Positions 34,322 through 45,297 of a stretch of 64,000 nt of DNA are shown here, one piece after another (position 1 is the stretch's first letter; each line of letters starts with the position of its first letter). This stretch comes from Piscinibacter sp. HJYY11. GTDB lineage: Bacteria > Pseudomonadota > Gammaproteobacteria > Burkholderiales > Burkholderiaceae_C. The notes under the pieces were generated by a model. That model was not told the DNA's origin, made no database searches, and saw only the letters and a program-made list of their open reading frames with translations. Made by a program: the position numbers and the translations under genes. The stretch covers positions 4,328,746-4,392,745 of the forward strand of contig NZ_JAERQZ010000001.1 of NCBI RefSeq assembly GCF_016735515.1, given 5' to 3'.

Positions 34322-35865
34322 GCGGCGTCCAGCGACGGCTGCGGCCAGCCAATCGCACCAGGGCGTGTTCCTGCGCCGTGCTGCCACGCTTCGAGCCAGG
34401 TGCTTGCCGTGTACGGCGAGTCCGCCTGCAGGCCCCGCACCACGCAGCCTGCGCTCGCGCCGGCCCTGGCCACCGCCGTGAGCTGCTCCGGCGCGAGGAT
34501 GCCGCCGATCGCCACCACCGGTGCCGGTGACATCGCGGCCCACCACGCGAGGTTGTGCAGGCCCTGCGGCCGCCACGGCATGGCTTTCGTGAGCGTGGGC
34601 CACACCGGGCCGCAGGCGATGTAGTCGGGCTGCCAGGCGGCCGCGCGCGCCAGCTCCCACAGGCTGTGCGAGCTCAGGCCGAGGCGCAGGCCGGCGGCAC
34701 GCGCGCGTGCGAGCTGGTCACGCTCTTCGTGGCCGAGGGCGAGCAGGTCTTCCTGGCCGAGGTGCACGAAGTCGACGCCGAGCGCGGCCGCCTGTTGCCA
34801 GTGGTCGTTGACGATCAGCGTGGCGCCGTGGGCCAAGGCAGCGGCGCGCGCGTGGCTGATCTGCCCGAGCAGGCGGGCCTGCCAGGCCGCATCGGGCTCT
34901 CCTTCGGTGCGCTTGAGGCGCAACTGCACCGTGCGCACGCCGTGCTCCACCAGCGTCTCCACGTGGGCTGCGTGGTCGGTGATGGCGTAGAGGCCCTGCA
35001 CCGGTGCGGCCGTGCCGGGCGGCGGCGCGAGCGGCTCGTCGTCGCTCAAGGTGGGCAGCAGGCTGCGGTCGGTGATGAAGCCGTGGTGCGGGCGCACCGG
35101 GCCGGCGCCACGACCCGGGTTCAGCGCATCGGGGTGCAGGCCCGAGGTGGTGAGCATCTTCGCGATCACCGCGGCATCGGCCGGCACGAAGCCGCGCGCG
35201 ATGGCGGCGGCGAGCGCGGTGGCGAAGGTGCAGCCGGTGCCGTGCGTGTTGGATGCCGTGCGTCGCGGCAGGGTGAGCCAGCCGGTGGCGTGCGCGCTGT
35301 GCCAGTGGTCGCGCGCGGCAGGTTCCTCGGCATCGCCGCCGGTGATGCACACGGCCTCGGTGCCGAGGGCGCGCAGGTCGCGCGCCTGGTCGGGCACGTC
35401 ATGGTCGTGGCGCAGCAGCAGCCTCGCCGCTTCGCGCCGGTTCGGCGTGACGAAGGTCGCGCGAGGCAGCAACTCGCGCCGGTAGGCCTCGACGAGTGCG
35501 ACGTTCGCAAAGCTCTCGCCCGTGCTCGCGCGCAGCACCGGGTCGACGACGAGCGCGAGCGGCCCACGCTGGCGCAGCCGGTCCACCCATTGCGCGACCA
35601 CGCGCACGTTGGCCACGCTGCCGAGCAGCCCGGTCTTGAGGGCGCGCGGCGCGAGGTCGTCGGCCAACGCTTCGAGCTGGGCGTGCAGCTGTTCGGGCGG
35701 CACCGGGTGCACGCTCTCGACGGCCACGCTGCTCTGCGCGGTGAGCGCGGCGACGATGGGGCACAGGTGCACCTCGGCGGCATCGGCGGCGCGCTGGTCG
35801 GCGCTGAGGCCCGCACCGCCGCCGCTGTCCTGGCCGGAAATGCTCCAGACGATGGGGGTCTTCAT
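34318..35865 (-). CDS. thiDE: Bifunctional HMP-P kinase / thiamine-phosphate synthase (ThiD-ThiE)
   Basis: 515-residue fusion. The ThiD part (about 1-265) phosphorylates HMP and HMP-P: SGQDSGGGAGLSADQRA, KTGLLGS, VDPVLRASTG and the anion hole HGTGCTF. The ThiE part (about 290-515) joins HMP-PP to the thiazole phosphate: LYAITDHA, VQLRLKRTEGE, VNDHWQQA, LGLSSHS, DYIACGPVWPTLTKA and AIGGILAP. It is the last gene of the thiamine operon, 7 nt after thiG, so both halves of the final coupling are made from one protein. Plain ThiE is shorter. The fusion is known in Burkholderiales and other groups. Confidence 0.92.
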   Translation of the reverse strand: MKTPIVWSISGQDSGGGAGLSADQRAADAAEVHLCPIVAALTAQSSVAVESVHPVPPEQLHAQLEALADDLAPRALKTGLLGSVANVRVVAQWVDRLRQRGPLALVVDPVLRASTGESFANVALVEAYRRELLPRATFVTPNRREAARLLLRHDHDVPDQARDLRALGTEAVCITGGDAEEPAARDHWHSAHATGWLTLPRRTASNTHGTGCTFATALAAAIARGFVPADAAVIAKMLTTSGLHPDALNPGRGAGPVRPHHGFITDRSLLPTLSDDEPLAPPPGTAAPVQGLYAITDHAAHVETLVEHGVRTVQLRLKRTEGEPDAAWQARLLGQISHARAAALAHGATLIVNDHWQQAAALGVDFVHLGQEDLLALGHEERDQLARARAAGLRLGLSSHSLWELARAAAWQPDYIACGPVWPTLTKAMPWRPQGLHNLAWWAAMSPAPVVAIGGILAPEQLTAVARAGASAGCVVRGLQADSPYTASTWLEAWQHGAGTRPGAIGWPQPSLDAA

Positions 35866-35872
35866 GCGGCGC

Positions 35873-36670
35873 TCAGTCGATCAGGAAGGGACGGCCGGTG
35901 ACCGGCGTGGTGGGCACCGCCATCGTCTGCGCGGCCATCGCGCCGGCCTCGCGTGCCAGGCGCCCGGCCTGCACCGCATGCGCGAAGGCCGTGGCCATGC
36001 GCACCGGGTCGCCCGATTGGGAGACGGCCGAGTTGAGCAGCACGCCATCGAGGCCGAGCTCCAGCGCGAGCACCGCGTGCGACGGCGTGCCGAGGCCGGC
36101 GTCGACGATCAAGGGCACGTCTGGCAGCCGCTCGCGCAGCGTGCGCAGCGCTTGCGGGTTGAGCAGGCCCTGGCCCGAGCCGATGGGCGCGCCCCAGGGC
36201 ATCAGCACCGTGCAACCAGCGTCGAGCAGTCGGCGGCAGGTCACGAGATCGTCGGTGCAGTAGGGGAAGACGCAGAAGCCTTCCTTCGACAACGCCTCGG
36301 CGGCGAGCAGCAGCTCCCACGGGTCGGGCTGCAGCGTGTGCTCGTCGCCCACCACTTCGAGCTTGATCCACGGCGTGTCGTAGAGCTCGCGGGCCATGCG
36401 CGCGAGGTTGATCGCTTCACGTGCGGTGCGGCAGCCGGCGGTGTTGGGCAGCAGATGCCCACCGCGCTCGCGCAGGGCGGAGACGATCTCGGCCACGAAG
36501 CCGTTGTCGCCACCCCCGGCGAGCGTGCGCCTCAGGCCGACGGTCACCACCTGCGTGCCCGAGGCCTCGATGCACTGGCGCAGCACCGCAGGCGAGGGAT
36601 AGCCGGAGGAGCCGAGGAAGAAGCGGCTGGTGAGCGGGGTGTCGTAGACCGACCAGGGTGTGGGGTTCAT
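35873..36670 (-). CDS. thiG: Thiazole synthase ThiG
   Basis: 265-residue thiazole synthase, a TIM-barrel enzyme that forms the thiazole phosphate of thiamine from DXP, dehydroglycine and ThiS thiocarboxylate. Motifs: FLGSSGYPSPAVL, TVGLRR, LLPNTAGCRTAREA, WIKLEVVGD, LMPWGAPIGSGQGL, IVDAGLGTPSHA, LLNSAVSQSGDP. Length is as usual. It lies 4 nt after thiS and 7 nt before thiDE, and is co-transcribed in the TPP-riboswitch operon. Confidence 0.94.
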   Translation of the reverse strand: MNPTPWSVYDTPLTSRFFLGSSGYPSPAVLRQCIEASGTQVVTVGLRRTLAGGGDNGFVAEIVSALRERGGHLLPNTAGCRTAREAINLARMARELYDTPWIKLEVVGDEHTLQPDPWELLLAAEALSKEGFCVFPYCTDDLVTCRRLLDAGCTVLMPWGAPIGSGQGLLNPQALRTLRERLPDVPLIVDAGLGTPSHAVLALELGLDGVLLNSAVSQSGDPVRMATAFAHAVQAGRLAREAGAMAAQTMAVPTTPVTGRPFLID

Positions 36671-36674
36671 CGCA

Positions 36675-36879
36675 TCAGCCTCCGACGATGGCAGTGAAGA
36701 CAGTCACCTGGTCGCCCGGTTGCAGCAGCGTGTGTGCGCGCAACGCCTCGGGCACGAACTCGCCGTTGAGCGCGGTGGCCACCTTGCCGGTCTCCGCGGC
36801 CGGCGGTTCGCCCTTCAACAGCGCGAGCAGGTTCAAGCCGGGTCGCCACGGCCTGGCATCGCCGTTGAGGTACACCAGA

Positions 36880-36887
<8 letters not shown>
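36675..36887 (-). CDS. thiS: Sulfur carrier protein ThiS
   Basis: 70-residue ubiquitin-like sulfur carrier with the required C-terminal Gly-Gly (IVGG), which is adenylated and thiocarboxylated before donating sulfur to ThiG. ATG 36887 overlaps the 3' end of thiO by 8 nt. No thiF gene is in this operon, so the activating enzyme must be elsewhere (thiF or a moeB-like gene). Confidence 0.93.
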
Positions 36888-40073
<3,186 letters not shown>

Positions 40074-40113
40074 GGGCGGATTGTGGGCGCATGGCACGGC
40101 ATGCGTCAACCAT

Positions 40114-40374
40114 TCACTTGGTCGACTGAGGGCCAGCGCCGCGGTGGGCCTTGTTGTAGTCGTACACATGGCCGTCGGGCAGCCGGCCGCCTTCGACCGA
40201 ATTGACGCCGCCCTGGCCCACGCTGTCGGGCAGCTCGGTGGAGATGCTCACGTGGCGCTTGCCCTCACGGCGGCGCGCTTCGCTGAACTTGAGCGCGCCC
40301 AGCAGGTCGTTGGCCGCAAATTCCTGGTGGGCCGGCCCCGCGCCGGGCTCGAGCCAGAAGACGACGATGCTCAT
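40114..40374 (-). CDS. Small conserved-looking hypothetical protein
   Basis: 86-residue protein with no recognised domain. The N-terminal half is beta-then-helix (IVVFWLEPG, NDLLGALKFSEARRREG, HVSISTEL), and the C-terminal tail is Gly-rich and polar (VEGGRLPDGHVYDYNKAHRG). No signal peptide or TM. It sits on the same strand upstream of the thiC riboswitch, but 41 nt of gap and the riboswitch separate its transcript from the thiamine genes. Codon use is typical, which supports it as real. Confidence 0.55.
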   Translation of the reverse strand: MSIVVFWLEPGAGPAHQEFAANDLLGALKFSEARRREGKRHVSISTELPDSVGQGGVNSVEGGRLPDGHVYDYNKAHRGAGPQSTK

Positions 40375-40416
40375 CGTGGGCACTCCAGAGCCGCTGCGTG
40401 CGGCCATGGCGCATTG

Positions 40417-40581
40417 TCACTGGATCGTTTTCGGCGGGTCGATCACGGGCGACTGCTGGCCGGGCACCGGCGGGTCGACCACCGGTGGGTCGACCAAGGG
40501 AGGCGGTGGTGGGGGCGGGGGTGCCACCGGTGGGTCCGGCGGCACGTCATGCGCTCGATGCGGCGTGCGCATGGCGCTCAC
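40417..40581 (-). CDS. Possible small proline-rich protein
   Basis: 54-residue reading frame, over one third proline, with a run of eight prolines and repeats of the VDPP type. GTG 40581 overlaps the stop of the upstream gene as GTGA, which favours translational coupling. An internal ATG lies at 40572. No domain is recognisable. High G/C in all frames means it could be chance, so the call is weak. Confidence 0.28.
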   Translation of the reverse strand: MSAMRTPHRAHDVPPDPPVAPPPPPPPPLVDPPVVDPPVPGQQSPVIDPPKTIQ

Positions 40582-40994
40582 AGGTCGGGATTGCGGAAGA
40601 CCGCGTGCAGGCTCGGCGGCAACTCGCCATCGCTCTGGCTTGCCAGCAGCAGCGCCTGCTCCCACAAGGCTTGCGCCATGAGGTAGGGGTCGACGGTGCG
40701 GGCCCAGTCTTCTTCCCACAGGCTCGTGGCCAGGGCCGCGGTGTCTTGCGCGCCGAGCTCGGGGTCGAGCCCGCGGATGGCGGCGGCGCAGGCCTCGATC
40801 CACGCTTCACGGCGGCCGGGCATGCGCAGGCGGCCCTGGGCGCGCGCCTGGGCGCATTCTTCCGGCTCGCGGTGGCGCTGGTAGTACCAGAAGGTCTCGG
40901 CGATCTCGGGCAACAGCCCGGTCTGAACCGTGGGCTCGAGCACCATCAGGCGCATCGCGAAACGCTGGATCCAGAGCGACTTTTCATGGGTCAT
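40578..40994 (-). CDS. Hypothetical all-helical protein
   Basis: 138-residue protein, predicted mostly alpha-helical and rich in Trp and Ala, with no known motif, signal or TM. ATG 40994 has a good AGGAG site upstream, and codon use matches the chromosome, so it is very likely expressed. It heads a short minus-strand group (with a possible proline-rich ORF and the 86-residue gene) divergent from mtnN by 113 bp. The function cannot be inferred. Confidence 0.6.
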   Translation of the reverse strand: MTHEKSLWIQRFAMRLMVLEPTVQTGLLPEIAETFWYYQRHREPEECAQARAQGRLRMPGRREAWIEACAAAIRGLDPELGAQDTAALATSLWEEDWARTVDPYLMAQALWEQALLLASQSDGELPPSLHAVFRNPDL

Positions 40995-41107
40995 GAGGGG
41001 CTCCTGAAGTTGAACCCATGCTCCGCGCCGGTCGCGGCAGCGTTAAGCGGTTGACGGCTTGTTCGTGCGCAGGCGATCTCCGACACGCGTGTCAGACAAT
41101 CGGGCAC

Positions 41108-41833
41108 ATGAAACGGATCGCCATCGTGGGGGCCATGCACGAGGAACTGCGCGCCCTGCTCGACGCCATGCCCGACGAGCGGCCGGTGCTGCGCGCGGGC
41201 CGCGAGTTCTGGGTGGGCCACCTCGCAGGCCAAGAGGTCGTGGTGGTGCTGTCGCGCATCGGCAAGGTGGCGGCGGCGACGACGGCCGCGCTGCTCTTGA
41301 GCGAGTTCGACGTGTCGCGCATCGTCTTCACCGGCACGGCCGGGGGCCTCGCACCGGGGGTGAACGTGGGTGACGTGGTGGTGGCCGATGCGCTGCTGCA
41401 GCACGACATGGATGCCTCGCCGCTCTTTCCGCGCCACGAGGTGCCGCTCTATGGCCGGGCCCGCTTTGCGACCGATGCCACGATGTCGGCCGGGCTCGCC
41501 CAGGCCTCGCGCACGATGCTCGCCGACCTGGGCGCGCCGCAGGCCCGCGTGCACTGCGGGCTCGTCGTGAGCGGCGACCGCTTCGTCTCCGAGCGCGCCG
41601 AGAACGACGCCCTCTGCGCGCGCCTGCCCGACGCGCTGGCCGTCGAAATGGAAGGCGCCGCGCTCGCGCAGGTGTGCCACGATTTCGGCGTGCCGTTTGC
41701 CGTGGTGCGCACCGTGTCGGACCGGGCCGACGATCACGCGCACGTGGACTTCAACCGCTTCGTGGCCGAGGTGGCGAGCCGCTACACGCTCGGCCTCGTG
41801 CAGCACTATCTCGACAAGCTGCCAGCGCCTTGA
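41108..41833 (+). CDS. mtnN: 5'-methylthioadenosine/S-adenosylhomocysteine nucleosidase
   Basis: 241-residue MTA/SAH nucleosidase, which cleaves methylthioadenosine and S-adenosylhomocysteine to adenine and the thioribose product in methionine salvage and activated methyl cycling. Motifs: IAIVGAMHEELRALL at the N-terminus, GTAGGLAPGVNVGDVVVAD, SGDRFVSE, VEMEGAALAQVC (the Glu that binds ribose) and the catalytic aspartate in RTVSDRADD. Length is normal and it is cytosolic. Confidence 0.9.
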   Translation: MKRIAIVGAMHEELRALLDAMPDERPVLRAGREFWVGHLAGQEVVVVLSRIGKVAAATTAALLLSEFDVSRIVFTGTAGGLAPGVNVGDVVVADALLQHDMDASPLFPRHEVPLYGRARFATDATMSAGLAQASRTMLADLGAPQARVHCGLVVSGDRFVSERAENDALCARLPDALAVEMEGAALAQVCHDFGVPFAVVRTVSDRADDHAHVDFNRFVAEVASRYTLGLVQHYLDKLPAP

Positions 41834-41975
41834 CCGGCTCGTGTGATGAGCCAGCGAGGGTGCACCATGCGGCGCTTCTCCCACGGCGCAGCAGCCATGC
41901 TGGAAGCGCGGGCTGTGCCGGCCTGCCACCCGCGAAGATGACAATGCGCCGATCTCATCGCAAAGGAACAACAAG

Positions 41976-42380
41976 ATGACCGCTTTCGTGCCCCCGACTC
42001 CCGGCGAACAGCGTCGCCGCCAGGTGATGGGCGATGCCTTCGTCGACCGGGCCTTGAACAACGCCAGTGCGTTCACGGAGCCGCTGCAGGCGCATGTGAA
42101 CGACCAGGCCTGGGGCTCGACCTGGCTGCGCGGCGGCCTCTCGCTCAAGGAGCGCAGCCTGTGCACGGTCGCGATGCTGGCCGCGCTCGGCCACACGCAC
42201 GAACTCAAGGGCCACCTGCGCGGCGCGATGAACAACGGCGCCACGCTCGCCGAGCTGCGCGAGGTGCTGCTGCACGTGGCACCGTATGCCGGCGTGCCCG
42301 TCACCTCGGCCGCGTTCCGCGCCGCCGAGGAATGGATGGCCGCCGAGGGCTTGCAGTTCGAGGAGGAGGACCGAGCATGA
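41976..42380 (+). CDS. Carboxymuconolactone decarboxylase-like protein
   Basis: 134-residue protein of the carboxymuconolactone decarboxylase family (LSLKERSLCTVAMLAALGHTHELKGHLRGAMNNGATLAELREVLLHVAPYAGVP). A CxxC pair, as in AhpD peroxidase-like members, is absent. AAGGA precedes ATG 41976. Its stop overlaps the subtilase start as ATGA, so both are translated together. This is an unusual partner for a protease, and no aromatic catabolic genes are next to it. Confidence 0.83.
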   Translation: MTAFVPPTPGEQRRRQVMGDAFVDRALNNASAFTEPLQAHVNDQAWGSTWLRGGLSLKERSLCTVAMLAALGHTHELKGHLRGAMNNGATLAELREVLLHVAPYAGVPVTSAAFRAAEEWMAAEGLQFEEEDRA

Positions 42381-43843
42381 TGCGCTTCGTGCTGCTGCCC
42401 ACGCGCGGCTTCACCACCGACGAGCCTCACAACGCCGCGGCGATCGAGACCTTCCTCACCACCATGGCCGACCCGGGGCCGCGCCGGCTGCCGGCCCCGC
42501 CGTCGGCCAAGGCCGCCCGGTTCACCGTGCTCGATTCGATCCACAGCAATGGCGCCAAGCTCGTGGCCATGTCCGACGTGGCGCTGATGCGCCTGAAGCG
42601 CGAGCAGCCCGGGCTGCGCGTGGTACCCGAGGTCTTCTACCCGCCGGCACGGGCACCGCGGCCGCGCATCATCGAGAGCGCGCAGATGTTTGCCTCGCGC
42701 ACGGTGCTGGAGCGGCACACGCTCAAGGTGGTGCTGAAGGAGACCGGCCAGGCGCTGCGCGACGTCGATGTCATCGCCTTCAGCGACGTGGCCGCCGGCA
42801 AGGGCGCGCAGGGCACGACCAACGGGCGCGGCCAGGTGAACCTGGACTTCCCGCGCTCGGTGAAGGTGCTGGAGCGTGTCTACGTCTACCCGGCCCACAC
42901 CGGCTGGCCGGTGCTGCTGAACCACTGGCCGCTGCGGGCGGGCACGATCGAGGTGCCCGCGATCGCGCTCGATTTCATCGACTCGCGGGCCAAGGCCTAC
43001 CCGAAGCGTCATCCGGGCGATGGCCGAGGCGTGACGGTGGGCGTGATCGACACCGGCGTCGGCCCCCATGCGGCGCTCACGGTCGCCGGCGGCATGAACG
43101 CGGTGACGGGCGAAGACCCGGCCGACTGGTCCGACAGCCATGTGCACGGCACGCATGTGGCGGGGATCATCGCGGCGAATGGCAATGTGGGCGGCTTCCT
43201 CGGCATCTCGCCCGCGGTCACGCTGCGCGCCTACCGCGTGTTCGGCAAGAACGCCGAAGGTGCGTCGAGCTTTGCCATCGCGAAGGCGATCGACCGCGCG
43301 GTGGCCGACGGCTGTGACCTGCTCAACCTGAGCCTGGGCGGCGGCCCCAACGACCCGACGACCAGCGATGCGATCAAGGCCGCCCGCGCCAAGGGCGTGG
43401 TCTGCGTGATCGCCTCGGGCAACGAGGGCGGGCCGGTCGCGTGGCCGGCGCGGCACCCGCTGGCGGTGTCGATCTCCGCGCTCGGCTTCAAGGGCGCCTG
43501 GCCGGCGGGTGCGATGCAGGTGCAGACGGTCACCGAGCCGCTCGGCAAGGAGCAGAGCTTCATCGCCGACTTCTCCAACACCGGCCCCGAGATCGACCTG
43601 GCCGGGCCGGGGGTAGGCGTGATCTCCTGCATCCCCCATGACCGTTTCGGCGTGATGGACGGCACCTCGATGGCCTGCCCGGCGGTGACGGGAGCACTCG
43701 CTCGCCGGCTCGCGGCCGACGCTGCAACGCTTGCCCTCCCGCGCGACGGCGACCGGGCCGATGCGATCGTCAAGCTCGCGCTCGCGGCGGCGCGCGACAT
43801 GGGCCTGCCGCCCCTTGCGCAGGGCGCCGGGCTTGCGCAATAG
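42377..43843 (+). CDS. Cytosolic subtilisin-like serine protease (S8) with N-terminal prodomain-like region
   Basis: 488-residue S8 peptidase. The catalytic triad is intact: D225 (GVIDTGVG), H257 (HGTHVAG) and S431 (GTSMACP), with the oxyanion Asn in IASGNEGG. No signal peptide or TM is present, so the enzyme appears intracellular. Residues about 47-96 (FTVLDSIHSNGAKLV through VVPEVFYPPA) look like an I9-type propeptide, and a beta-sandwich-like segment follows (about 110-200). ATG 42377 overlaps the upstream stop (ATGA), with AGGAGGA just before. A small propeptide-like gene lies about 100 nt downstream. Confidence 0.87.
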   Translation: MMRFVLLPTRGFTTDEPHNAAAIETFLTTMADPGPRRLPAPPSAKAARFTVLDSIHSNGAKLVAMSDVALMRLKREQPGLRVVPEVFYPPARAPRPRIIESAQMFASRTVLERHTLKVVLKETGQALRDVDVIAFSDVAAGKGAQGTTNGRGQVNLDFPRSVKVLERVYVYPAHTGWPVLLNHWPLRAGTIEVPAIALDFIDSRAKAYPKRHPGDGRGVTVGVIDTGVGPHAALTVAGGMNAVTGEDPADWSDSHVHGTHVAGIIAANGNVGGFLGISPAVTLRAYRVFGKNAEGASSFAIAKAIDRAVADGCDLLNLSLGGGPNDPTTSDAIKAARAKGVVCVIASGNEGGPVAWPARHPLAVSISALGFKGAWPAGAMQVQTVTEPLGKEQSFIADFSNTGPEIDLAGPGVGVISCIPHDRFGVMDGTSMACPAVTGALARRLAADAATLALPRDGDRADAIVKLALAAARDMGLPPLAQGAGLAQ

Positions 43844-43942
43844 TCGACTGCTCGCTTGACCTGCGTCATGCTGCGGAAAGAAGGCGGCGCGTATCATGAA
43901 CGCGCTCTTCTCTTTCGCCGCCCCGCCTCCATCTCGACGCCC

Positions 43943-44206
43943 ATGAGCCGATACGTCTTGCGCTATGCCGGCACCACGCCTCGCCATGCCGAGTCGGGGG
44001 TGGACACGGCCGAGGTGGTGGCACGTGCCGGCGCCAAGGTGATCGACGACGCGCCCGACATGCTGCTGGTGGAGGCGAATGCCACCACTGCCCGCACCAT
44101 CGCGCACCTCTTGCCCGAGTGGCAGATGAACGCCGAGGTGATGACGCCGCTGCCGGCGGTGCCTCGGCCGAGCGTGCGGCCCTCGGCCCGCGGCCGGCGC
44201 CGCTGA
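43943..44206 (+). CDS. Small I9-propeptide-like protein, possible subtilase inhibitor
   Basis: 87-residue protein just after the subtilase gene. I recognise no named family, but the body parallels the subtilase's own prodomain: VARAGAKVIDDAPDMLLVEA, then LPEWQMNAEVMTPLP ending in PRP, against NGAKLV, PGLRVVPEVFYPPA and PRP. Stand-alone I9 proteins are known subtilisin inhibitors or chaperones. The Arg/Pro-rich tail (RPSARGRRR) is odd. ATG 43943 is preferred over earlier starts because the conserved part begins there. The inhibitor role is inferred. Confidence 0.55.
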   Translation: MSRYVLRYAGTTPRHAESGVDTAEVVARAGAKVIDDAPDMLLVEANATTARTIAHLLPEWQMNAEVMTPLPAVPRPSVRPSARGRRR

Positions 44207-44298
44207 TCCCCTTCGCCCTCGTCGCTTTTTCGTACCCGGCCTGAAACCGGCCCGGGCGCATACTGCGCGCCGTCCAAGAACACGACGGAGACGGCGCG

Positions 44299-45297
44299 AT
44301 GAAAAAGGTCCAGTGGGGCGTGCTCAGCACCGCCCGCATCGGCACGGCGAAGGTGATCCCCGGCCTGCAGAAGAGTGCCTGGTGCGAGGTGCGCGCCATC
44401 GCGTCGCGCAGCGATGCCACCGCCCGCGCCGCCGCCCAGGAGCTGGGCATTCCGCTCGCCTACGGCAGCTACGAGGCGCTGCTCGAAGACCCGTCGATCG
44501 AGGCCGTCTACAACCCGCTGCCCAACCACCTGCACGTGCCGCTCACGCTGGCCGCCGCGCGCGCCGGCAAGCACGTGCTGTGCGAGAAGCCGATCGCCAT
44601 CACCGCCGACGAGGCCGCGCAGCTGCGGGAGGTGGCGGGCCGGGTGCACATCATGGAAGCGTTCATGGTGCGCTTCCACCTGCAGTGGCTGCGCGCACGC
44701 GAGCTGGTGCGCACCGGTGCGCTCGGGGAGCTGCGCTCGGTCCAGGTGGCGTTCTCGTACTTCAACGACGACCCGGGCAACATCCGCAACATGGCCGACA
44801 TCGGCGGCGGTGCGCTCTACGACATCGGCTGCTACCCGATCGTGGCCGGGCGCTTCTTCTTCGAAGGCGAGCCTGAGCGGGTGATCGCGCTCGTCGACCG
44901 CGACCCGCGCTTCGGCACCGACCGCACGACCAGCGCGCTCGTCGATTTCGGCCAGGGCCGCCGGCTCGACTTCACCGTCTCGACTCAGAGCGTGCCCTAC
45001 CAGCGCCTGCAGCTCATCGGCACGAAGAAGCGGCTGGAGATCCGCATCCCGTTCAACGCACCGCTGGGCGAGACGACCGAGATCTTCCTCGACGACGGTG
45101 CCCAGCTCGCCGACGCCAGCGCGGTGGCCGAGACGCTGCCCGCCTGCGACCAGTACACGCTGCAGGGCGATGCCTTCGCGAAGGTGGTGCGCGGCGAGAT
45201 GCCGCTGCCCTATGGCGTGGACGACGCGGTGCAGAACATGCGCATCATCGAGGCGATGTTCCGCTCGGAGAAGTCGAACCGCTGGGAGCCTGTTTAG
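44299..45297 (+). CDS. Gfo/Idh/MocA-family oxidoreductase
   Basis: 332-residue NAD(P)-dependent sugar or trans-dihydrodiol-type dehydrogenase. The N-terminal Rossmann fold (VLSTARIGTAKVIPGL) carries a signature CEKPIA (about 95-100). The C-terminal substrate domain has DIGGGALYDIGCYPIVAGRFFFE. The family reduces or oxidises sugars and related polyols, and the substrate cannot be given. Its TAG stop overlaps the TAA stop of the convergent GtrS-like kinase (TTAG, 45294-45297), which places it next to a sugar-uptake locus. Confidence 0.84.
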   Translation: MKKVQWGVLSTARIGTAKVIPGLQKSAWCEVRAIASRSDATARAAAQELGIPLAYGSYEALLEDPSIEAVYNPLPNHLHVPLTLAAARAGKHVLCEKPIAITADEAAQLREVAGRVHIMEAFMVRFHLQWLRARELVRTGALGELRSVQVAFSYFNDDPGNIRNMADIGGGALYDIGCYPIVAGRFFFEGEPERVIALVDRDPRFGTDRTTSALVDFGQGRRLDFTVSTQSVPYQRLQLIGTKKRLEIRIPFNAPLGETTEIFLDDGAQLADASAVAETLPACDQYTLQGDAFAKVVRGEMPLPYGVDDAVQNMRIIEAMFRSEKSNRWEPV

